Source: Bacteroidota bacterium (GTDB lineage: Bacteria > Bacteroidota > Bacteroidia > Chitinophagales > Chitinophagaceae). Taken from it: 13,748 nt of DNA. A program made the position numbers and the translations under genes. The notes under the pieces were generated by a model. It saw only the letters and a list, made by a program, of their open reading frames with translations. It had not been told where the DNA came from and ran no database searches. Shown here piece after piece: positions 7,101-13,748 of this stretch (position 1 is its first letter; each line of letters begins with the position of its first letter). Location of the stretch: NCBI GenBank assembly GCA_023440945.1, contig JAEZRL010000360.1:1-13748 (forward strand), written 5' to 3'.

Positions 7101-10100
7101 CAGGGCGTTACCGAACGTTCCGGAACAGTTTATTTAAACAAAGGAACTTATCCGTTTTATATTACCTATTTTCAACAAGGTGGTGATGCCGTTTTAACTG
7201 TAAGTTATAGCGACGAATCGGGTAATAAAACAAACATTCCTGATGCTATGCTTACAGCCAATGCTTTAGCTGATGCAAATTATGCTACTACTTTTGATAT
7301 TCCGGCTGCACCATTATCACCTTCTAACCTGATTGCAACAGCCATTTCTTCATCTGCTATTACTCTTTCATGGGAGGATGTTGCAACAAATGAATTGAAT
7401 TACGAAGTGTACAGATCAACCGGAAATACAAATAAGTTTAGATTGATAACCACGCTTCCTGCTAACAGTACAGGTTATAAGGATTCTATCTTATTTAGTA
7501 ACATAGAATATTATTATAAGATAAAAGTTAATGGTGTAGCCGAAACTGCGGCTACTTCAAATGTTGTTTCTGCAAAAACACAAAACAATGTACCGCAGAT
7601 AACAAAACTCAATGACAGAAGTGCACGTTATGGAACTACAACAACAATAACAGTGAATGCGATAGATACAGATGGTGAAGATCTTTCCTTCAACATTGCA
7701 AACAATCCTTCTTTTGTAACATTAACAGATAACAAGGATAAGACAGCCACTATTGTTATTAATCCATCAATTAGCGATGCAAATGTTTATAACAACATTA
7801 CAATAACTGTAAAAGATGGTAATGGTGGAAGTGATGTTACTTCTTTTAACTTAACAGTAAACGATAATTACGAGCCGCAAATTAATAATATACCTGATTA
7901 TACTGTTGATGAAAACAGTGATCTGAATATTCCTTTAAATGCAACAGATTTGAATAATGCAGATGTAATAAACTGGTCAGTATCAGGTCTTCCTTTCGCA
8001 TCGGCTGTTACCGCAAATTCAAATACAAGTGCAACATTATCGCTCAAACCAAATTACACTTCTGCAGGTAAATATGTTGTTACTGTATCAGCTAATGATG
8101 GTAAAGGCGGAACTTCTTCACAGCAATTCTTTTTAACTGTGAACGATAAAGAATACAATTCGCAGATCTACGTAAGATTTAAGAACAGTGCTTCCGAAGG
8201 TTCTCCATGGAATGATATAATAGGAAAAACAACTAAAAACTTATTAGATGCAGATGGTAAAAAAACATCTGTAGGATTAAGCTTGCAAACTAACTGGTGG
8301 GCAACGCTTAATGAAGGGCCTACTACAGGCAATAACAGCGGCGTTTATCCTGATGCTGTTTTAAATGAATATTATTATTTTGGAACTGCCGGTGGCCCTC
8401 GTAAAGTGTCTGATAAAATAACAGGGCTTAAAGCTTCTGGTTTGTATAAACTTACTTTTTATGCCGGAAGCTCGTGGAGTGGTGCAACAAATAATGGAAC
8501 TACAACTTTTACAGTTAACGGGCAAATGGTAAGCCTTGCTGTTCAGGATAATACTCAGAATACAGTTTCCATAGAAAATATAAAACCAAAGTCAGATGGG
8601 TCAGTAACATTTTCTATGGCAAAAGGAGCAAATACAAAGGCTGGTTTTATCAATGCGCTTGTTATCAGCCAAACTATTGATGATGGTACTTTACCAATTG
8701 CGCCTTCCGATCTATTAGTAAAAAATACGACCATACAAGGAACTGCCTTATCCTGGAAAGATATTTCTTATAATGAATTTGGTTATGAAGTTTTCCGTTC
8801 CGATTCTGAAACGGGTACTTTCACAAAGATTGGTGAAATACCACCAAATACATCATCTTATATCGATTCTTCTGTTATGGGATTCACGACTTATTATTAT
8901 AAGATCCGTGCTTTTAATAACATAGGTGCATCAGATTATTCAAATATTGCACACATTACTACAGTTAATAAAATTCCTAAGATAAATCCTCTTGAAAATG
9001 TAGTGCTAAAGAATAATGAATCAATTTCAGTAAATGTTACATCTACTGATGATAGTAATGATAAAATAAGACTCACGGCTACTAATTTACCTGATTTTGC
9101 TTCTTTTACAGATAACGGAAATGGAACAGGAACTATAAGTATCAAACCATTTGTTAATTCAATTGGGTTCTATCATAACATTATGGTTACTGCAACAGAT
9201 AATTCTGATTCAAGTCGTTCAACAAGTTTTGATCTTTCTGTAACTGACAAGAATATAACTTCTGTTTATATCAACTTTACAAATACAGACTTAGCTCCAA
9301 CTCCCTGGAACAATTTTGCCGGGAAACCATCTGCAAATAAAAAGCTTACCAAGCTTATTGATGACAGCAATAACACCACAGGCATTTCTGTAACCTTATT
9401 GGATGCTTTCAAAAGTGTTGTATCCATAGGTATGAATCCCGGAAACGGCAAAGGTATTTATTCCGAAACGGTTATGCGTTCGGGCGAAAATGAAACCTCT
9501 GCCAATACGAAAAGGATACAGGTTAGCGGATTGGATCCCTCGAAAAAATACAACTTCGTATTTTTCAATAGCCGTGATAATGGAGTAAGCTCCTTAACTA
9601 ATTTTACTATTAATGGACAAACAGTTAGCCTGGAAGCAAGTTATAATCTGGAAAAAACAGTTCAGATAAATAATGTTATACCAACAGCAGACGGACAAGT
9701 GATAATTAATGTAGCAAAAGATTCAAAAGCAGTTAGCGCTATGATAAACGCTATGATAATTCAAATTATCAATACAAGCGTTAGTCCATCAAGCCCTGCC
9801 GATTTGAAAGTTACCAATGTTAGCAGATCAGCTGCTTCATTGATCTGGGCAGACAGATCTTCTGATGAAACAGGTTATGAAGTATGGCGTGCAACAGAGT
9901 CTGGTTCTTACTCGAAAATTGCTACTTTAAACGCAAACGCTACCTCATATAACGATGCTAATTTAAATCCGAATACTACTTTTTATTATACAGTAAGAGC
10001 AGTTAAGAATGGAACTTATTCTGATTATAGCAATGTTGCTAAAGCTACCACTTATGCGTATGCTGTTTACGTTAACTTCACTAATTCAAATATTGCATCT

Positions 10101-10943
10101 GCTCCATGGAATAATACAGAAACTCCTCCTCAGGCTAATTATATGTGGCATAATTTCTTTAATGAATCTTCTGCACCTACAGGTTTAGGAATGCAGCAAT
10201 TAACTGATTTTGCGGGCTTGTATAGTGCGGGTATGAACACAGGCAATAATTCCGGTATAGTTCCTGATAAGGTTATGACAGATAGCTACGGTTTGTTCCC
10301 AGGCCAAAGTGCAAGTATAAAGATCACGGGACTGAATCTTTCTATGGCTTATAATTTCACTTTCTTTGCCAGTTCGAATATCAAGGGTGATCTGACCACA
10401 TCTTACACTATTAATAATAAAACAGTTTTTTTAAATACTTCATTAAATACAAATGGAACTGTTAGCATGTATGATGTAATACCCGATGAAAATGGCGAAG
10501 CGATTATTACTATCGCACCCGGAACAGCAACATCAGAGCTTGGACTGATAGGAGGTCTTATTATTCAGGCATTTACACCATCAATTGCAATTACACCACA
10601 ACCAACTAATATTACACAAACAAAAAATACACAAATAACAAATGCACGGTTAACAAATCTTGATGAAAGCATAACAGGTGCAAAAATTTCAGCTTTCCCG
10701 AATCCATTTATAGAACATTTCACATTACTAATTCCAGCAAGTGTAAAACAAAAAGTTCTAATTAAAGTTTATGATATGTCGGGGAAATTACTATATCAGA
10801 AAGAGGCCGAAATAGAAAAAGGTGATAATCTGATTAAGATACAAGCCTCACAGAAATTATCAACATCAGGGGTTTATTTAGTGAATGTATATTATGAGCA
10901 GGAGCATATAATAAAAACATTGAAACTGGTAAAAACAAAATAA
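4188..10943 (+). CDS. Giant T9SS-secreted alpha/beta-hydrolase with Ig, Fn3, PA14, cadherin-like and repeated modules
   Basis: The product has 2251 residues. A signal peptide (1-23, cut likely before Q24) leads to an alpha/beta-hydrolase of the COG4099/PHB-depolymerase-like esterase type. H101-G102 (FFHGLG) marks the oxyanion region, S177 in GLSAGG is the nucleophile, with D229 (QGGKD) and H261 (LGHGTW). Then follow Ig-like domains (about 290-362, 364-449), Fn3 (453-547, 549-636), PA14 (637-783), Fn3 (792-884), PA14 (886-1034), Fn3 (1038-1135), two cadherin-like domains (1135-1325), an unrecognised module (1327-1495), Fn3 and cadherin-like (1502-1690), the module again (1693-1859), Fn3 (1865-1957), a third module (1960-2127), and a T9SS sorting domain (2167-2251, starting ISAFPNPF). 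It should be exported to the surface or medium, where PA14 domains often bind carbohydrate; substrate unknown, perhaps an ester on polysaccharide. The ATG at 4188 was chosen because the paralogue starts with the same MQKLYSLL; ATGs at 4179 and 4185 are also possible. Confidence 0.92.
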   Translation: MQKLYSLLIGVFSLLLFTVFAKSQSVLNPADAIVEYNSSNPPVQPQTGQIGKWVRTKRLNWNTDSYKAYIYKGFAFRLKFPKTYDPTAKDGKKYPVLIFFHGLGETGPITDNEYQLYHGGQEFAAAVDDGVFDGYILCMQSQGSWENSHYTAVKEIIDYMIKNNKVDQFRITDNGLSAGGEGTWKFMLKYPNLIAASLPMSAVNTTYKSSSNIKKIKYTPLWNFQGGKDINPNPLTARKVRDAMLEAGGNYKYTEYTDLGHGTWDRAWSEPDFFPFVVRAYKSNPWPLTGRTEFCPEDEINVTIGLTPGFTAYQWQRNGMIINGADSNTIVVKDTGTYSARVKRSSTWSDWSPIPVQIKYKEATVTPPITIAGQMSNVIPSADNKNYVNLQVPDNGYIGYTWKRNDNDSIVGTQRVLKVTQPGDYIVSVKELYGCSSIFSQAFTVVDANGINKPDPATNLVAYVLSNTQIELDWSNNPKPAFNEKAFEIYRAKANSPYQYIGKTDADILTFVDSTVVPNATYSYKIRAVNSTGASVVSNIVTISAEVDKVPPSPPVNLHVTGTTNSSISLQWEAPSTDIGIDKYLVYINGTLSYSTTQTSFTINSLQPLQQYSIYVIAKDVAGNSSNPSNQVSAPSVLQGLQYKYYEGNWSVLPDFNTLTPFKTGTSKNIDISIRNREDQFAVLWQGYIKIPVTGTYKFETYSDDGSKLWLGTYDASATPLVNNDGLHGSQFNSGTVTLQAGIYPISVAYFEQQGDQVMQLYWTSVEAFGSNSRRQIDDQYFGGNYTPSGTAPATPVLTSVAAESYNKINLSWTDNSNDETGFEIYRSISKDGPFNIIATVNDNQTSFTDTTLNPSTTYYYRIQAINQFGSSNFESITKNSVVTGLKYAYYEGLWNKLPDFNTLTPVKTGVVNNITLSPAISRTNYAFRFEGMINITSSGYYTFYIASDDGSKLYIGGFSEDKVVVNNDFLQGVTERSGTVYLNKGTYPFYITYFQQGGDAVLTVSYSDESGNKTNIPDAMLTANALADANYATTFDIPAAPLSPSNLIATAISSSAITLSWEDVATNELNYEVYRSTGNTNKFRLITTLPANSTGYKDSILFSNIEYYYKIKVNGVAETAATSNVVSAKTQNNVPQITKLNDRSARYGTTTTITVNAIDTDGEDLSFNIANNPSFVTLTDNKDKTATIVINPSISDANVYNNITITVKDGNGGSDVTSFNLTVNDNYEPQINNIPDYTVDENSDLNIPLNATDLNNADVINWSVSGLPFASAVTANSNTSATLSLKPNYTSAGKYVVTVSANDGKGGTSSQQFFLTVNDKEYNSQIYVRFKNSASEGSPWNDIIGKTTKNLLDADGKKTSVGLSLQTNWWATLNEGPTTGNNSGVYPDAVLNEYYYFGTAGGPRKVSDKITGLKASGLYKLTFYAGSSWSGATNNGTTTFTVNGQMVSLAVQDNTQNTVSIENIKPKSDGSVTFSMAKGANTKAGFINALVISQTIDDGTLPIAPSDLLVKNTTIQGTALSWKDISYNEFGYEVFRSDSETGTFTKIGEIPPNTSSYIDSSVMGFTTYYYKIRAFNNIGASDYSNIAHITTVNKIPKINPLENVVLKNNESISVNVTSTDDSNDKIRLTATNLPDFASFTDNGNGTGTISIKPFVNSIGFYHNIMVTATDNSDSSRSTSFDLSVTDKNITSVYINFTNTDLAPTPWNNFAGKPSANKKLTKLIDDSNNTTGISVTLLDAFKSVVSIGMNPGNGKGIYSETVMRSGENETSANTKRIQVSGLDPSKKYNFVFFNSRDNGVSSLTNFTINGQTVSLEASYNLEKTVQINNVIPTADGQVIINVAKDSKAVSAMINAMIIQIINTSVSPSSPADLKVTNVSRSAASLIWADRSSDETGYEVWRATESGSYSKIATLNANATSYNDANLNPNTTFYYTVRAVKNGTYSDYSNVAKATTYAYAVYVNFTNSNIASAPWNNTETPPQANYMWHNFFNESSAPTGLGMQQLTDFAGLYSAGMNTGNNSGIVPDKVMTDSYGLFPGQSASIKITGLNLSMAYNFTFFASSNIKGDLTTSYTINNKTVFLNTSLNTNGTVSMYDVIPDENGEAIITIAPGTATSELGLIGGLIIQAFTPSIAITPQPTNITQTKNTQITNARLTNLDESITGAKISAFPNPFIEHFTLLIPASVKQKVLIKVYDMSGKLLYQKEAEIEKGDNLIKIQASQKLSTSGVYLVNVYYEQEHIIKTLKLVKTK
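8166..10568 (+). repeat. Three copies of a module of about 168 residues in the giant hydrolase
   Basis: Copies lie at 8166-8672, 9264-9764 and 10065-10568 (169, 167 and 168 residues), separated by Fn3 and cadherin-like domains. Each starts with a pattern like [IV]Y[VI][RN]F[KT]N followed by PWN. In the middle each has a GN-x-x-G[IV] turn (GNNSGVYP, GNGKGIYS, GNNSGIVP). Later each has [IV]N[GN][QK]-x-V-x-L, and each ends in a hydrophobic strand with small residues (ALVISQ, AMIIQ, GLIIQ). Predicted content is beta-rich, so a carbohydrate-binding-like beta sandwich is plausible, but I cannot name a family. The copies are well diverged, so the duplication is old. It is absent from the visible part of the paralogue, which is cut before the matching region. 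Confidence 0.75.
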
Positions 10944-11083
10944 GAATATGAGGCAATTGAACCTGCTGATTTTATTACCTAGGATTTATAAGTAAGAATA
11001 AAAGGCAATTATTCATAAAATTGATAACCATGGTCCATTTTTATATAACACTTCATCACACAAAAAGTATGAAAAATATAGCC

Positions 11084-11118
11084 GCTTATCATTTTTTAAG
11101 TACGAAAAAATGATAAGC
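11084..11118. repeat. Perfect 14-bp-arm hairpin between the two giant genes
   Basis: GCTTATCATTTTTT (11084-11097) and its exact complement (11105-11118) surround the 7-nt loop AAGTACG. It lies 140 nt after the stop of the first giant gene and 121 nt before the ATG of the second. It could terminate or protect the 3' end of the first transcript. No T run follows on the plus strand (CATTTACAAG), and on the minus strand only GGCTATATTTTTC follows, so it is not a textbook intrinsic terminator. The rest of the 296-bp gap (10944-11239) shows only weak -7-like matches at 11207-11214 and 11221-11228, and no gene. Confidence 0.6.
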
Positions 11119-11239
11119 CATTTACAAGCATTCACGAACAAAAATGTCAGATTCACCAAGTTAAATAATGCGGTCTTAATCCAACAGGTAATTTTATTAT
11201 AATAGCTATCTTTTTCGGCTTAAATTTAAAAACTATCAG

Positions 11240-13748
11240 ATGCAGAAGTTATACTCTTTGCTGTTTGTCTTAACCTTAGTTGCTTTTGTAAATAAACATT
11301 CATATACACAATCAGTATTAGATCCAAACGATCCTATTGTAGAGTATGATTCCACACATCCTCCTACACAACCTGCAAAAGGTCAGATTGGAAAATGGGT
11401 AAGAACAAAAATCTATCCCTGGTCTACCCCTTATAAAGCCTACATTTATAATGGACAAGCTTTTCGTTTACGTTTCCCTACTTCCTACAACCCTAGTGCT
11501 ACTGATGGCAAGAAATATCCACTCATTATCATGTTTCATGGAGATGGAGAGTTCGGTCCTATAACAGATAATGAATCACAGCTAGGCCAGTTTGCACGGC
11601 AAGCTAATACTGCTATCAATTCCGGGATATACGATGGTTATGTTCTATTTATGCAACGCAACGATAATGATTGGAGCAACAACGAGTTTAATGCACTTGC
11701 CGATATAATGGATTATATGGTTGCTAATAATAAACTTGATCCTTTCAAAGTAACCATCACCGGTCTTTCAGCCGGTGGATGGGCCACTTGGGATATGTTG
11801 TTGAGTAAAACACAATACATTGCCTCTGCACTTCCAATGTCTGCCGCTTCTGATAGATATTCTAATGCAACGAATGTAAATAAAGTTAAGTTTACACCTA
11901 TTTGGCAGTTTCAGGGAAGTTTGGATGACGGACCTCCGCCAAATATAGGTCGTAAAATTGCAAAAGCAATGGACGCAGTAGGTGCAAACTATACCTATAC
12001 AGAATATCCTGGTTTGGGCCATGGCACTTGGAACACTGCTTATGGTGAAGCTAACTTTTGGCCATTTATTCTTAGAGCAAATCAAGCAAACCCCTGGCCC
12101 CTTTTTGGCAGAACGGAGTTTTGCCCTGGCGACGCTATCAATGTTACCCTTGGTTTGCCTGCACTGTTTGATGGTTATCAATGGCGAAAAGATGGTAACA
12201 TAATTTCAACGGCTACTTCTAATACCTTGCAGGTTACCACTACCGGCACTTATGATGCAAGAATAAAAAGAGGTGCAATTTGGTCTGACTGGTCTCCTAT
12301 TCCTGTTATTATAAAAATAAAAGGTCCAACTATCACTCCTCCAATTACAGTTTCAGGATTGATGAGTGATGCTATACCCGCCGCAGATGGAAAAAACTTC
12401 GTAAATATAGAAATTCCTGATAACGGTTATATAGGGTATACCTGGACAAAAGCCGGTGAAAGCAATATCATAGGTACAGATAGAATATTAAAAGTAACTG
12501 AACCAGGTAATTATGTTGTAGCTGCCAGAGAAAAATTTGGATGCTCAAGTGTAAACTCACCCGCATTTTCTGTAATTAATGCAAATGGAACAAATCCACC
12601 ATATCAAGCTACTAATTTAACAGCTAATGCCCTATCAAATACAATTATTGAATTAGACTGGCTTAAAAAACCTAACTATGCCTACAATCCTACCGCTTTT
12701 GAAGTTTATCGTAGTTCACAATCAGGCGGCCCTTATACTTTCATCAGTCAGGTTTCTGCTGATTCTTTAAGTTTCATGGATAAAAATTTAAATGCTGATA
12801 CGAAGTATTATTATGTGATCAGGGCTATTAATAATAATGGCGCTGCGCCTCTTTCCAATGAAGCAGTCGTTATAACCCATGCCGATAAAACACCCCCTAC
12901 TGCCCCTCGAAATGTTCGCTTCGGCCCCATTTCCAATTCCTCCGTTACAATAGAATGGGATGCATCAACTGACGATGTAGGTATAGCAAAATATGAAGTG
13001 TATAAAGATGGGGCATTGGTATATAATACTACTGAAAGATCTGTTATTATCAACGGTTTGAATACAACCCGGCAATACTCCTTCTATGTAAAGGCAAAGG
13101 ATGCAAGTGGTAATTATTCTCCAATAAGTAATACAATATCCACCAGTACCGTACTAAAAGGCTTTCATTACAAATATTATGAAGGAGCTTGGACACAATT
13201 ACCAGATTTTGATACGCTTACACCACTCAAAGAAGGAACCACTCAGAGTATTGATTTATCTGTAAGAAACCGCGGTGATAATTTCGGCTTCTTATGGGAA
13301 GGTTTTATCAAGATACCGAAAGCTGGAACTTATACATTCTACACAAAATCGGATGAAGGAAGCAAGATGTGGTTAGGCTCCTATAATGCAAATGCAACAC
13401 CAATAGTGGATAATGACGGTATTCATTTAGCAGGCTCAAGCATACCTTCTAAACCTATTACTTTACAACCTGGAATTTATCCCATTGCAGTTGCTTATTT
13501 TGAATCAGTCGGTAATCAATCAATGAAACTGAGATGGAGTTGCAAGGAATTATTTAAAAACTATGTTATTCGTGATATTGATGTTCAATATTTCAACGAC
13601 ACCTATACAGAGCCTTCTGCTATCCCGGCTGCTCCAACTAATATAGTAGCTACAGCAATTAATTATAATACTATAAAAATTAACTGGAAGGATAACAGCG
13701 ATAATGAAACAGGATTCGAAATTTACCGTGCCAAATATAGTGGAGGCC
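11240..13748 (+). CDS. Paralogous giant secreted alpha/beta-hydrolase, 3' part missing
   Basis: The frame opens at ATG 11240 and runs past the right edge; 836 residues are visible. It is a diverged copy of the preceding gene and collinear with it: nucleophile S177 (GLSAGG), D229 (QGSLD), H261 (LGHGTW) and C295 (EFCPGD) fall at identical numbers. A signal peptide (1-23, cut likely before Q24) is followed by the hydrolase (to about 280), two Ig-like domains (about 290-450), two Fn3 domains (about 453-636), a PA14 domain (about 638-790, with SDEGSKMWLG where the first protein has SDDGSKLWLG) and the start of a third Fn3. The missing part probably continues the same order and ends in a T9SS sorting domain, but this is not visible. 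It is probably a secreted esterase or peptidase-like hydrolase acting on polysaccharide or another surface polymer. No strong promoter is seen, so it may have its own weak promoter or be co-transcribed with the first copy. Confidence 0.9.
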   Translation, partial: MQKLYSLLFVLTLVAFVNKHSYTQSVLDPNDPIVEYDSTHPPTQPAKGQIGKWVRTKIYPWSTPYKAYIYNGQAFRLRFPTSYNPSATDGKKYPLIIMFHGDGEFGPITDNESQLGQFARQANTAINSGIYDGYVLFMQRNDNDWSNNEFNALADIMDYMVANNKLDPFKVTITGLSAGGWATWDMLLSKTQYIASALPMSAASDRYSNATNVNKVKFTPIWQFQGSLDDGPPPNIGRKIAKAMDAVGANYTYTEYPGLGHGTWNTAYGEANFWPFILRANQANPWPLFGRTEFCPGDAINVTLGLPALFDGYQWRKDGNIISTATSNTLQVTTTGTYDARIKRGAIWSDWSPIPVIIKIKGPTITPPITVSGLMSDAIPAADGKNFVNIEIPDNGYIGYTWTKAGESNIIGTDRILKVTEPGNYVVAAREKFGCSSVNSPAFSVINANGTNPPYQATNLTANALSNTIIELDWLKKPNYAYNPTAFEVYRSSQSGGPYTFISQVSADSLSFMDKNLNADTKYYYVIRAINNNGAAPLSNEAVVITHADKTPPTAPRNVRFGPISNSSVTIEWDASTDDVGIAKYEVYKDGALVYNTTERSVIINGLNTTRQYSFYVKAKDASGNYSPISNTISTSTVLKGFHYKYYEGAWTQLPDFDTLTPLKEGTTQSIDLSVRNRGDNFGFLWEGFIKIPKAGTYTFYTKSDEGSKMWLGSYNANATPIVDNDGIHLAGSSIPSKPITLQPGIYPIAVAYFESVGNQSMKLRWSCKELFKNYVIRDIDVQYFNDTYTEPSAIPAAPTNIVATAINYNTIKINWKDNSDNETGFEIYRAKYSGG

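Noticed and set aside
8936..9451. Minus-strand open frames of 69 and 61 codons inside the giant gene
   Set aside because: They are shadows of the Fn3, cadherin-like and module repeats on the plus strand, with no independent support.
10948..10995. A 15-residue open frame just after the stop of the first giant gene
   Set aside because: It is too short and has no ribosome-binding or conservation evidence; such frames are expected by chance.
11768..12181. 137-codon open frame on the minus strand
   Set aside because: It lies wholly antisense to the conserved hydrolase domain of the second giant gene and shows no recognisable protein pattern; it is Cys- and Arg-rich in a way typical of antisense translation.
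4188..13748. Possible assembly artefact duplicating the same giant gene
   Set aside because: The two copies differ at many positions along their whole visible length and have different upstream regions, so they are real paralogues.

Overview
The window looks like chromosome of a Bacteroidota member, most likely Chitinophagales/Chitinophagaceae-like. The reasons are the AT-rich composition, a type IX secretion (T9SS) sorting domain ending a giant multidomain exoprotein, the lack of obvious Shine-Dalgarno sites, and one good match to the Bacteroidota -7 promoter element (TAnnTTTG). The phylum call is confident; the family is a guess. I see no rRNA, tRNA, CRISPR array, insertion sequence or phage gene.

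Positions 1-2454 hold a minus-strand, operon-like run with the gene order typical of exopolysaccharide synthesis. Read in transcription order, it starts with a stand-alone response-regulator receiver that stops abruptly at its KPFDP motif. Next comes a polyprenyl-phosphate sugar phosphotransferase (the enzyme class that starts repeat-unit assembly) with a degenerate receiver-like domain at its N-terminus. Last is a membrane glycosyltransferase 2 with DxD and QxxRW motifs, cut by the left edge. The last two overlap by 8 nt. Positions 2455-2789 are a 335-bp divergent intergenic region, ending in a 9-bp-arm palindrome that touches the start codon of a second, plus-strand membrane GT2 (2790-3980).

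Positions 4188-10943 encode a 2251-residue secreted protein: signal peptide, alpha/beta-hydrolase with an apparent Ser-Asp-His triad, two Ig-like domains, alternating Fn3 and PA14 domains, cadherin-like domains, three copies of an unrecognised module of about 168 residues, and a T9SS C-terminal domain. After a 296-bp gap with a perfect 14-bp-arm hairpin, positions 11240-13748 hold the first 836 residues of a collinear, diverged paralogue that runs off the right edge.

Together the window suggests a surface-polysaccharide locus next to a tandem pair of very large secreted or surface-attached hydrolases that probably act on, or bind to, polysaccharide. The link between the two halves is inferred from adjacency only. 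The points most worth a second look are the receiver-fused sugar transferase beside an apparently amber-truncated receiver, the palindrome and hairpins at gene starts, and the triplicated module.
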